From assembly GCA_025936015.1 (NCBI GenBank), contig JAICUE010000142.1:1-6731 (forward strand): 6,731 bases of DNA. The letters run 5' to 3'. Both the position numbers and the translations under genes were made by a program. This document shows positions 1 to 6,674 of this stretch, one piece after another. Each line of letters starts with the position of its first letter. The first letter of the stretch is position 1. This DNA is from Gemmatimonadaceae bacterium (GTDB lineage Bacteria; Gemmatimonadota; Gemmatimonadetes; Gemmatimonadales; Gemmatimonadaceae). A model generated the notes under the pieces. That model made no database searches. It was not told where the DNA came from and saw nothing but the letters and a program-made list of their open reading frames with translations.

Positions 1-608
1 AAGAGGTCGCCCCCGGCGAGCAGGAAGTAGAGCAGAATGACGATCTCGAGAATCGCCGCGACCAGCTTCTCCGTCGTTCCGAAGATTCGCGACGATACAC
101 TCGGTCCCGACGCGACGACGACCTGGGGCTGCGCGTTCCGATTCGCCGCGCTCCCGACCGCACCAGCCGCCTGCTCGACCTGGCTGCTCACCTGCTGCAC
201 CGGCCGGATGAGATGATGCAGCTTGGCCTCAGCGCGGTTGAATGTCTGCGGAGCGGACGTCGCCCACCGTTGTGCCGGGCCCGCGAGCGCGTAGGTCGCG
301 CCACCGAGCGCGGCGAGCAGCGCGAGCACCAGCACCGCGGCGCTGAGCGCGGGTGGAATGCGCGCTCGGGTGAGCGCGCGAATCGCCGGGCTGAGGAGGA
401 AGTTCAGCAGGACCGCGTAGACGATCGGGATCAGGAAGTCCCGCGCGAAGTACATCGTGTACAGCAGCGCGAGGAGCGCGAGCACGGTGAGCGCGGCCGA
501 GCGATGGTGATGGGCCGTCGCCGCGTCCGCGGTTTTCTCCAGATCCGGAACCGGCTTGTTCGGCGCGGCCGGCTGAGCGGCCGCGCCCGGGTCGACGTCG
601 GGCGTCAT
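1..608 (-). CDS. AI-2E family transporter (PerM/TqsA-like), N-terminal part, cut by left window edge
   Basis: Reading the minus strand from an ATG at 608 gives 202 codons, open to the left edge. The first ~38 residues are a Pro/Ala-rich cytoplasmic tail ending in a His cluster (AHHHRSA). Membrane helices follow at about 40-56, 58-73 (DFLIPIVYAVLLNFLLSP) and 86-110. Next comes a long soluble stretch (111-180) rich in Gln, Ser and Val, then a helix reading LEIVILLYFLLAGGDL (187-202). Three helices, a long loop, then a YFLLAGGD-type helix is the hallmark of the AI-2E transporter family (Pfam PF01594). Members export or take up small molecules (AI-2 for TqsA) or act in Na+/H+ exchange; the substrate here cannot be told. 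Full-length members are usually about 350-400 residues, so roughly half is missing. The start is uncertain: the frame is open up to a TGA at 723-725, with GTG at 680 and TTG at 707 as alternatives, none with a strong ribosome site. The gene is divergent from the pilin. Confidence 0.85.
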   Translation of the reverse strand, partial: MTPDVDPGAAAQPAAPNKPVPDLEKTADAATAHHHRSAALTVLALLALLYTMYFARDFLIPIVYAVLLNFLLSPAIRALTRARIPPALSAAVLVLALLAALGGATYALAGPAQRWATSAPQTFNRAEAKLHHLIRPVQQVSSQVEQAAGAVGSAANRNAQPQVVVASGPSVSSRIFGTTEKLVAAILEIVILLYFLLAGGDL

Positions 609-1023
609 CACCGACGGACGCACCCCCGTCGCGGCTCGCTCGGCGGCCGCGGAAACTATTCCCTCAGAGCGGTCGGTCACGGTTGGAGAGTCGTGATGGT
701 GGGACAATCGTCTGTTCCGCTCTCAATGCACAATCGCTGCCGACGCTGGCTCGCGTGGCCGAACTGTCGTATCCCTTGCCGCGCATTCTGCCACCCGAGT
801 CGCATGATGCCCCGGTCGCGACGACCGTTCGCCCGACCGGGATGCGCTAACACGGCGTGCTGCAACACTTTGGAGCGCCGCCCCAGATCGGAACGGCGGT
901 TGCCTTGACTGTGGGTGCAGCAGAGTCGGCCTCTCGAGTCTGTCTGTCCGCGAACCTCATGGGAGGACATCCCGCAGCGACTGGCGCGTGACCGCGCCGT
1001 CATCCTCGTCACTGGAGACAGCG
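609..1023. other. Divergent intergenic region between the AI-2E permease and the pilin gene
   Basis: No convincing gene is seen here. Open frames on both strands are Arg/Ala/Gly-rich shadows typical of GC-rich DNA. The region must hold the promoters for two divergent genes. No clean -35/-10 pair was found. TTGACT at 905-910 resembles a -35 box but has no A/T-rich -10 at 16-18 bp. GG at 962-963 and GC at 974-975 have the 10-bp spacing of a sigma-54 core, but the flanking bases match poorly. If the permease starts at GTG 680 or TTG 707, the spacer shrinks accordingly. Confidence 0.5.
1014..1017 (+). promoter_or_regulatory. Ribosome binding site of the pilin gene
   Basis: GGAG lies six bases before the ATG at 1024. 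It decides the pilin start: an in-frame upstream start at 988 would add 12 residues before a leader that already has the right length from 1024. Confidence 0.7.
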
Positions 1024-1416
1024 ATGCATCAGGACAACCGACGCGGCTTCACATTGATCGAGCTGCTGATCGTCGTCGTGATCATCGGGATCCTGGCGGC
1101 GATCGCGATCCCGAAGTTCGCGAACACGAAGGAGAAGGCGTACGTCGCGCAGATGAAGTCCGACTTGCGCAATCTGGTGAATGCGGAAGAGGCGTTCTTC
1201 AGCGACTCGGTGCATTACACGAGCACGCTGGGAAACCTCAAGTGGCGGCAGTCGACCGGCGTGAACACGCCGACGATCGTCACCGGTTCGGGCTTCTGGA
1301 GCGCGACCGTTTCACATACGCTGATCGCCGGCATGACCTGCGAGATAGCGATCAATACGCCGAACTCGCTGGTCTCGACCGCGGGGGACGGCGAGCCGGT
1401 CTGCCAGCGGCCGTAG
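1024..1416 (+). CDS. Type IV pilin-like prepilin
   Basis: This 130-residue protein has a classical class III leader: MHQDNRRG, predicted to be cut by a PilD-type prepilin peptidase after Gly8. The mature protein would start with Phe1 (N-methylated in this family) and carry Glu5 (FTLIE), which is needed for subunit packing. Residues 9-30 form the hydrophobic assembly helix, continuing as an amphipathic alpha-1 (KFANTKEKAYVAQMKSDLRNLVNAEEAFF). The C-terminal half is a small beta head with only two cysteines, Cys106 and Cys127, probably a disulfide closing a D-loop. The length suits a major pilin; pseudopilins of type II secretion share the N-terminal part, so a secretion or minor-pilin role is not excluded. 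ATG 1024 was chosen for its GGAG site and 8-residue leader. No pil assembly, peptidase or other pilin gene adjoins it, so the machinery must be elsewhere. It acts in the inner membrane and on the cell surface. Confidence 0.93.
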   Translation: MHQDNRRGFTLIELLIVVVIIGILAAIAIPKFANTKEKAYVAQMKSDLRNLVNAEEAFFSDSVHYTSTLGNLKWRQSTGVNTPTIVTGSGFWSATVSHTLIAGMTCEIAINTPNSLVSTAGDGEPVCQRP

Positions 1417-1536
1417 CATCGGCGTCGCCGCGACGGTGATCGCGCCGTTGCGGGTCGTGCGGGATTCGCGTCTGACTGCTAATGTGCACGCCGCATCGAG
1501 CCACATGCGCCGCGCCACACACCAGCCGCGAAGTCC

Positions 1537-2937
1537 ATGCAACTGACTGATTCGACACCGAACGTCCCCGAGCTGCTGTATCTCCTGCACGGTGACCCGA
1601 CGGATCTCGCCGAGGCGCTTGCCGGAATGCGCGCCGCGGACGTCGCTGAAGCACTCCGCGACCTGCAACCGGCGCCCGCGGCGAAGGTGATGGCCGCGCT
1701 GCCATTCGACCTGGCGGTGCAGGTATTCGACGAGCCGGAGCTCGAGGGCCATCGCTGCGAGATCATCCAGCAGATGGGGGAGAAGGTTGCCGCTCCGCTC
1801 ATCGACGCGATGTCGTCGGATCAACAGGCCGATCTCTTTCGTGAGCTCCCCGAAGACCATCGGCCGCGATTCCTGAAGGTGCTCGACGCGCCGACTCGTG
1901 AGGCGCTCAGCGTCCTGCTGCGGTATCGCCCCGACACCGCTGGCGGGATCATGACCACCGAGTTCGTGTCGGTCCCGACGACATGGACGGTCGACCAGAC
2001 GTTGCAGCACATCAGCAAAGTCGGTCGCGCGAAGGAAACCGTTTACACGATCTACGGGGTCGACCCGGACAAGCACACGCTTGTCCACGTCGTCTCCCTG
2101 CGCGACCTCATGATGGCCGATCGCGCGAAGCCTGTCGGCGAGGTAGGCAATCGCCGCAAGCCACTCGCCGTGTCGCCGGCAACCGATCGCGAAGAGGTGG
2201 CGCGAACGATCTCGAAGTACAATCTCCTCGCGCTGCCCGTGCTCGACGAAGGCGGCCACATCCTCGGCATCGTCACCGTCGACGACGTGATCGACGCAAT
2301 CGTCCGCGAGAGCACGGAAGACGTGCAGAAGTTCGGCGGTATGGAGGCGCTCGACGAGCCCTACACCGAGATCTCCTTCCCGCGGATGATCAAGAAGCGC
2401 GCGGGCTGGCTCTGCGCGCTCTTCCTCGGCGAGATGCTGACCGCGACCGCGATGGGGCACTTCGAGGGGGAGATCGCGAAGGCCGTGGTGCTGTCGCTGT
2501 TCATCCCGCTGATCATCAGCTCGGGGGGAAACTCCGGATCGCAGGCGACGTCGCTGATCATTCGCTCGCTGGCGCTGCGCGAGATCCGGTTGAGCGACTG
2601 GTGGCGAATCCTGCTCCGCGAGCTGCCCGCCGGGTTGACGTTAGGCATCATCCTCGGCGTGATCGGGATCATCCGGATCGTGCTCTGGCAGAAGTTCGGA
2701 TGGTATGACTACGGAGAGCACTGGCTGTTGATCGCGGCGGTCGTCGGCGGCGCGCTGGTGGGCGTCGTGACGTTCGGATCGCTCGCGGGATCGATGCTGC
2801 CATTCCTGTTGAAGCGGATCGGGTTCGATCCGGCGAGCGCGTCGGCGCCGTTCGTGGCGACGCTCGTCGACGTGACGGGGCTGATCATCTACTTCAGTGT
2901 GGCATTCGCGATTCTCCGTCACACGCTGCTCATGTAA
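1537..2937 (+). CDS. mgtE: Magnesium transporter MgtE
   Basis: This is a full-length 466-residue MgtE, an inner-membrane homodimeric Mg2+ channel/transporter gated by intracellular Mg2+. Residues ~10-135 form the superhelical N domain of MgtE_N repeats. Two CBS domains follow (about 138-200, with RPDTAGGIMTTEFVSV at the entry, and about 204-260, with LPVLDEGGHILGIVTVDDVID). From ~285 comes a connecting helix and five membrane helices. The membrane part has the signature GGNSGSQATS at 330-339 and DPASASAPFVATLVDVTG at 431-448. Asp445 there should correspond to the ion-selecting Asp of the pore (Asp432 in the Thermus protein). All regulatory and pore domains are present, so it is probably functional. 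The ATG at 1537 has no good ribosome site. The 120-bp gap after the pilin holds an extended -10-like TGCTAATGT at 1477-1485 without a clear -35. No Mg2+ riboswitch was recognised, and the gap is short for an M-box. It is probably transcribed on its own rather than with the pilin. Confidence 0.96.
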   Translation: MQLTDSTPNVPELLYLLHGDPTDLAEALAGMRAADVAEALRDLQPAPAAKVMAALPFDLAVQVFDEPELEGHRCEIIQQMGEKVAAPLIDAMSSDQQADLFRELPEDHRPRFLKVLDAPTREALSVLLRYRPDTAGGIMTTEFVSVPTTWTVDQTLQHISKVGRAKETVYTIYGVDPDKHTLVHVVSLRDLMMADRAKPVGEVGNRRKPLAVSPATDREEVARTISKYNLLALPVLDEGGHILGIVTVDDVIDAIVRESTEDVQKFGGMEALDEPYTEISFPRMIKKRAGWLCALFLGEMLTATAMGHFEGEIAKAVVLSLFIPLIISSGGNSGSQATSLIIRSLALREIRLSDWWRILLRELPAGLTLGIILGVIGIIRIVLWQKFGWYDYGEHWLLIAAVVGGALVGVVTFGSLAGSMLPFLLKRIGFDPASASAPFVATLVDVTGLIIYFSVAFAILRHTLLM

Positions 2938-2941
2938 CCGC

Positions 2942-3051
2942 CACGAGGCAGAACTGCACTGCGACGAGGCACGAGGCAGGCTGCCCTGCCACTCGGCATG
3001 CTGCAGGGGCATGGAGGCAGGAGGCATTCGGCAGGGATCGGCCACGAGGCG
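2942..3051. repeat. Degenerate GAGGCAN heptamer repeats in the mgtE-sigma spacer
   Basis: GAGGCA occurs five times on the plus strand (2945, 2966, 2973, 3014, 3021), with a sixth copy, GAGGCG, at 3046. Two pairs sit exactly 7 bp apart (2966/2973 and 3014/3021), giving tandem heptamers GAGGCAN in which the last base varies (C, G, G, T). Several copies are preceded by AC (CACGAGGCAG at 2942-2951). GGCATG and GGCAG fragments between them look like decayed copies. Single GAGGCAC words also occur at 3713 and 5097, so the word is not unique to the spacer, but the clustering and spacing are. No protein-coding sense is visible in the array. Function unknown. Confidence 0.6.
2975..2990 (+). terminator. 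Possible terminator hairpin after mgtE
   Basis: GGCAGG (2975-2980) and CCTGCC (2985-2990) form a perfect 6-bp stem with a 4-base loop, 38 bases after the mgtE stop. There is no run of T after it, so it is not a canonical intrinsic terminator. It may stop transcription weakly or simply protect the 3' end. It lies inside the repeat cluster, which could produce such pairing by chance. Confidence 0.3.
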
Positions 3052-3147
3052 AACGGCATAAGTACCGTCAAGCCGCTGGTAAGGCGGGGTGCGAGTACGG
3101 AGTCTGCTGGCGTGTAAGGTTTGGGGCGCGGGCGGCATAGAGAGGGC

Positions 3148-3726
3148 ATGACAGCTTCCGGGAAGCATTCCCCGCGCGCGGGCAGGTTGGCGGTGACGAG
3201 CGAGGAGTTCGACGAGCGGGAGCGCGTCGAGCAGACGATGCGCGGTGACGAAGCGGCGTTCGCCGCGCTCTACCATCGTCATGCGGCGGCGGCGTATACG
3301 GCGGCCTACCGGCTGCTCGGCAACACGGCGGACGCCGAGGACGTCGTGCAGGAGCTGTTTCTCGCGCTGCCGAAGACCCTTGCCGGATACGATCCGGCGC
3401 GCGGAGCGTTAGGCGCCTGGCTGCGGCGCGTCGCCGTCCGGCTCGCGCTGATGCGGATGCGCAGCGTCAGGCGGCGACGGGAGACGGATGCCGGATCGGT
3501 CGCGACGCTGCTGGCGCGCGACGATGCCGCGCTCGAGCGACTCTCGATCGAGACCGCGCTCGCGCAGCTCAGCGAAGAGCAGCGCACCGTCTTCCTGCTC
3601 AAGGAGGTCGAGGGTTACGAGCACCGCGAGATCGCGGCGCTGCTCGACATCTCCGTCGCCAATTCCGAAATCCGACTCTTTCGCGCGCGCCAGGCGCTGC
3701 GCGCCCTGCTGGGAGGCACGAGATGA
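3148..3726 (+). CDS. ECF-type RNA polymerase sigma factor
   Basis: This 192-residue group 4 (ECF) sigma factor directs core RNA polymerase to a small stress or envelope regulon. Region 2 spans about residues 35-108: AAFAALYHRHAAAAYTAAYRLLG, then DAEDVVQELFLAL, then WLRRVAVRLALMRMRSVRRR. Region 4 spans about 130-187: LSEEQRTVFLLKEVEGYEHREIAALL with the helix-turn-helix around 156-180. Region 1.1 and region 3 are absent, as in the family. The second helix of the HTH reads SVANSEIRLFRAR, where many ECF proteins have SVGTVKSRLxRAR, so an acidic residue replaces a usually basic one. ATG 3148 was chosen because AGAGAGGG lies just upstream, although the spacing is very short. TTG 3121 and GTG 3193 are in-frame alternatives; the conserved region begins after all three. 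The stop overlaps the next start as ATGA, so the two products are translationally coupled. The downstream anti-sigma factor should hold it at the membrane until a signal arrives. No promoter matching an ECF GGAAC-type -35 was found in the spacer. Confidence 0.93.
   Translation: MTASGKHSPRAGRLAVTSEEFDERERVEQTMRGDEAAFAALYHRHAAAAYTAAYRLLGNTADAEDVVQELFLALPKTLAGYDPARGALGAWLRRVAVRLALMRMRSVRRRRETDAGSVATLLARDDAALERLSIETALAQLSEEQRTVFLLKEVEGYEHREIAALLDISVANSEIRLFRARQALRALLGGTR
3711..3716 (+). promoter_or_regulatory. Ribosome binding site of the anti-sigma gene, inside the sigma gene
   Basis: GGGAGG lies six bases before the ATG at 3723 and within the last codons of the sigma gene. It is one of the best Shine-Dalgarno matches in the window. 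It supports 3723 over the three further in-frame ATGs that follow within 24 bases. Confidence 0.7.
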
Positions 3727-5507
3727 CGATGCTCACGATGTCGATGCACCCGAGCGATGAGACTCTGTCGCGGCTCGCCGACCTGTCGGAAGTGGAGCGG
3801 ATGCGATCGCGCGCCGGCCGGCATGCCGCGCGGTGTGCGCGATGCGCCAGCGAGCTATCGGCAATCGGAGCGTTAGGCAATGCGGCGCGCGCGATGCCTG
3901 ACATCGAACCGTCGCGCACGCTGCTCGGCCGCATCAACGGAACGCGGACGCGAGAGGTCGCACCGCGGTCGGCGACGCCCGTCCTCGTTGATGTCACCGA
4001 TTCTGGGGATTCCTCGCGGATCGAAAGACCGCGTCATTGGCTCACGAAGAAGCGGGGGGCGGTGCTGGCTGCCGCCGCGACGATTGTGCTTGCCGTGTTG
4101 ATCTGGCCGGAATGGCAGCAGCGCGGTCTCGCTGCCGCGAGTTACGGAAGTGCGACGATCTATCCGCGCTACCCGCGTCCGGGTGCGACGATCGGTATCC
4201 GCTTCGTCCCCGCCGCGGAATGGGCCGGCGGCGACACGCTCTGGGCCGGGGCGTACGTCGATCTTCGCGACAGCCCACGCAGCGGCCGTCGCGACCTCTC
4301 CTTCGACTACCTCCCGGCACTGCTCGTTCGCGACCGCGATGGCGCCTACCGCGGGCGGGTGACGCTCCCGCCCACCGCGCTGTCGGGTGACATCCTCGTC
4401 ATGACGGCGCCACCGGGATCAATGAGCGGCCGGCGGGTCACCGATATTCTCCTCCTCACGAGCGACAGCTTGGCCACGCGTCCTTCGCTCGATGCGATGG
4501 AGAGTGCCGCCTTCCACACGCGCAGCTTCATGACCAATCGTCTTCTCGCCCAAGAATTCGTTCGATGGGCCCCCGATCATCCGATGCGGTGGTACCTCGC
4601 GGATTCACCGGCGAGCACCGGCACCTTCGACTGGCTCAAGTTCTTCGACAGCGCCGAGCGAAGGTTCGGCAGGCTGACGACCAGGTTCAACGCGAAGACC
4701 AATGCGCGTCCTGGAGAACTCGCCGGGATGGCGTGGCTTGCCTACCGAATCGAGGAGCCGGGCGCTGCCGCGCGGTGGACCGAGCGTCTGATGCGGGAAC
4801 ACCCCGATAGCCCGTGGGCGCTCGACCTTCGGGTCAGGGAGCTGCATGAGATGGAGTTGCGGCGTGTCCCTCGCGACTCGATCGCGCCGCTCATTCCTTC
4901 GCTCGATAGTCTCTACGAACGCGCCGGAGGAAGGTCGACCTACAGCTACAACTTGTTGAACGTCATCGAGAACAACGCCGACTCGGCCACCATCCGCCGC
5001 TGGGCGGTGCGTGAGGCGCGATCGGGCAGATTCTTCGGCACCGAATTCAATGGCCGCGCTGCGGCGTTTCGCGATCCCGATGTCCGCGACTCGGCCGAGG
5101 CACACGCCCGCGAGGTGCTCGCGGATACGACGCCGATCGATTTGCGCATGGGGTGGCTCGAGCGGCCACGCGCCTACCTGACGCTCGCATCGGTCGCGCT
5201 CGCGCGAGGCGAGTATGAGCGGGCACTGCGGCTCACCGACAGCACGCGGATCGTGGCCAACGGCATCCGCGGCGGACCTGGCCGGTGCTCGGGTATCGGC
5301 GGAGACACGCGCGCGCTCGCGCTGCTCGCGTTAGGCGACACCGCCGCGGCGACGCCGTATCTCGCCGCCTTCGGCGTCAACTCGGTGATCATCAGCCCCG
5401 ACTCGGCGAAGCGCATGCTCGGCTCGTACTTCACTCCGGAACGCTGGCAGCACGCGGTCGACTCGGTCGAGGCGGCCCGGCAGGCCTGCCGCCTCCAGAC
5501 GAAATGA
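3723..5507 (+). CDS. Transmembrane zinc-finger (ZAS-type) anti-sigma factor with large TPR-like extracytoplasmic domain
   Basis: This 594-residue protein is probably the partner of the sigma factor just upstream (ATGA overlap). The cytoplasmic part carries a ZAS-like zinc motif: His34-X3-Cys38-X2-Cys41 (RHAARCARC), with His9 as a likely fourth ligand. In the family this fold clamps the sigma factor. A linker to ~107 and a positive stop (TKKR) precede a single membrane helix, about 112-128 (GAVLAAAATIVLAVLIWP), so residues ~130-594 should lie outside the inner membrane. Residues 140-250 look beta-rich (SATIYPRYPRPGATIGIRF, LLVRDRDGAYRGRVTLPP), like an Ig-type domain. The rest is mostly helical with TPR-like repeats near 332-366 (GMAWLAYRIEEPGAAARWTERL), 484-516 (LASVALARGEYERALRLTD) and 527-558 (LALLALGDTAAATPYL). 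Only two cysteines, 522 and 589, lie outside. Most ZAS anti-sigma factors are about 200-300 residues, so the sensor part is unusually big. The signal is unknown. Its 3' end overlaps the convergent MFS gene by 77 bp. Confidence 0.82.
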   Translation: MTMLTMSMHPSDETLSRLADLSEVERMRSRAGRHAARCARCASELSAIGALGNAARAMPDIEPSRTLLGRINGTRTREVAPRSATPVLVDVTDSGDSSRIERPRHWLTKKRGAVLAAAATIVLAVLIWPEWQQRGLAAASYGSATIYPRYPRPGATIGIRFVPAAEWAGGDTLWAGAYVDLRDSPRSGRRDLSFDYLPALLVRDRDGAYRGRVTLPPTALSGDILVMTAPPGSMSGRRVTDILLLTSDSLATRPSLDAMESAAFHTRSFMTNRLLAQEFVRWAPDHPMRWYLADSPASTGTFDWLKFFDSAERRFGRLTTRFNAKTNARPGELAGMAWLAYRIEEPGAAARWTERLMREHPDSPWALDLRVRELHEMELRRVPRDSIAPLIPSLDSLYERAGGRSTYSYNLLNVIENNADSATIRRWAVREARSGRFFGTEFNGRAAAFRDPDVRDSAEAHAREVLADTTPIDLRMGWLERPRAYLTLASVALARGEYERALRLTDSTRIVANGIRGGPGRCSGIGGDTRALALLALGDTAAATPYLAAFGVNSVIISPDSAKRMLGSYFTPERWQHAVDSVEAARQACRLQTK

Positions 5508-6618
5508 AATACACGCCGAGCGCGAGCCCGAGCGCGCCTAACGCGACGCCGGCGACCCCGGGCCAGCGCCATGCGCCCCATGCCAGCACCGCTGCCCCCG
5601 AGCCGAGCGACCCGCCGATGAAGTAGCAGGTCATGTAGATCGTGTTGAGGCGCCCGTGCATCGCGGCGGGGAGGGCGTAGACGCGCGCCTGGTTCGAGAC
5701 CTGCGCGACCTGCGTGCCGGCGTCGAGGAGGACGACGCCGATCGCCAGTCCGATCAGCGTGTGACCGACGAAGAGCATCAGCACCCAGGACGCGACGTTG
5801 ACGAAGAGGCCGATGCCCACGGTCTGGCGCGGACTGCGGCGGTCGGCCATTCGCCCTGCGAGCGGCGCGGCGACGGCGCCGACGAGCCCGATCAGCCCGA
5901 ACGCGCCCGCGGTCGCGCTACCGTAGTGCAGCGGCGGCTCGACGAGGCGGAAGGCGAGCGTCGTCCAGAACGCGCTGAACGACGCGAAGGTCAGCCCGCC
6001 GAGCAGCGCCGCGTCACGGATCACCGGCTCGGCGCGGAAGATCGTGCCTAACGACCGGAGCAGTCCGCCGTAGGAAAGGCCGCCGCTCGCCGGCGGTGCG
6101 AGCGGGAGCATGAAGCGGAGCGCGATCGCGAGCAGCACCATCGCGATCGCCGCCGCCGCGAACATGCTGCGCCAGCCGGCGTACTGGGCGACCGCGCCGG
6201 CGACCACGCGGCCGGCGAGGATCCCGACGAGCAGCCCCGACACGACCTGCCCGACGACGCGCCCGCGCACCCCCGGCGCCGACATTCCCGCGGCAAAGGG
6301 AAGGATCAGCTGCGGCACCACCGTCGTAACGCCGATCGCGAAGCTGGCGGCGGCGAGGATGCCTAACGTCGGGCTGCCGGCGGCGACCGCGAGCGAGATC
6401 GCGACGGCGACGAGCAGCAGGGCGATCAGCCGGCGCCGCTCGGTGATGTCGCCTAACGGGACGAAGAGCACGAGCCCGGCCGCATACCCCGCCTGCGTCA
6501 GCATCGCGATCGAGCCGACTGCCCGCGCGCTGGCGTGGAAGGTCGTCGCGATGTCCGAGAGCAGCGGCTGGTTGTAGTACAGGTTGGCGACGCTCACCCC
6601 GGCGGCGATCGTCAACAA
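5431..6618 (-). CDS. MFS transporter (12-helix, NepI/YbcL-like efflux type)
   Basis: This 395-residue major facilitator protein is an inner-membrane secondary transporter, probably a proton-driven exporter; the substrate is unknown. Family marks, numbered from the TTG at 6618, are ANLYYNQPLL at 11-20 ending helix 1, and motif A as PLGDITERRR at 54-63 between helices 2 and 3. The matching loop GRMADRRSPR at 255-264 lies between helices 8 and 9. The conserved NQARVYALPAAMHGRLNTIYM stretch is at 309-329. Twelve hydrophobic segments are present, the last ending near residue 372. Residues 373-395 form a Pro/Arg/Gly tail (SSGGGRPAGPPRPSRPRA) that is the antisense of the anti-sigma gene end. The start is doubtful: TTG 6618 has no ribosome site and leaves helix 1 short, while in-frame upstream codons read PPRRLIWLLTIAAG. 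The frame stays open upstream, and a CTG at 6678 overlaps the stop of the preceding gene as CTGA. The true N-terminus may therefore be about 20 residues longer. Confidence 0.9.
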   Translation of the reverse strand: MLTIAAGVSVANLYYNQPLLSDIATTFHASARAVGSIAMLTQAGYAAGLVLFVPLGDITERRRLIALLLVAVAISLAVAAGSPTLGILAAASFAIGVTTVVPQLILPFAAGMSAPGVRGRVVGQVVSGLLVGILAGRVVAGAVAQYAGWRSMFAAAAIAMVLLAIALRFMLPLAPPASGGLSYGGLLRSLGTIFRAEPVIRDAALLGGLTFASFSAFWTTLAFRLVEPPLHYGSATAGAFGLIGLVGAVAAPLAGRMADRRSPRQTVGIGLFVNVASWVLMLFVGHTLIGLAIGVVLLDAGTQVAQVSNQARVYALPAAMHGRLNTIYMTCYFIGGSLGSGAAVLAWGAWRWPGVAGVALGALGLALGVYFISSGGGRPAGPPRPSRPRAASVPE

Positions 6619-6674
6619 CCAGATCAGCCGCCGCGGTGGTGCGCCGGCGCGTGACTGCCGCCCGCCTGCGGTGC

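Noticed and set aside
213..908. Plus-strand 231-codon open frame opposite the AI-2E permease
   Set aside because: Its product is Arg/Glu-rich with no recognisable domain, and the opposite strand encodes a clear membrane permease over most of it.
905..910. TTGACT as a -35 promoter box
   Set aside because: No A/T-rich -10 element is found 16-18 bp downstream.
962..975. Possible sigma-54 promoter for the pilin (GG, 10 bases, GC)
   Set aside because: Only the invariant GG/GC spacing fits; surrounding bases match TGGCAC/TTGCA poorly, and such a spacing occurs by chance in GC-rich DNA.
1417..1536. Mg2+ riboswitch (M-box) upstream of mgtE
   Set aside because: The whole gap is 120 bp, shorter than an M-box plus expression platform, and no conserved M-box core or terminator was recognised.
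1312..2460. Minus-strand 382-codon open frame antisense to pilin and mgtE
   Set aside because: It is long only because of GC-rich codon periodicity. It spans the end of one real gene, a spacer and half of another, and its composition (Arg/His/Asp/Leu) matches antisense shadow frames.
2641..3282. Minus-strand 213-codon frame across the mgtE-sigma spacer
   Set aside because: It overlaps the mgtE pore region and the sigma N-terminus, is Arg-rich and shows no family motif.
2640..6457. TTA codons as a bldA-like regulatory device (rare tRNA-Leu control)
   Set aside because: The codons occur in unrelated genes and only within a fixed DNA context. The pattern is explained by the 9-mer rather than by TTA itself.
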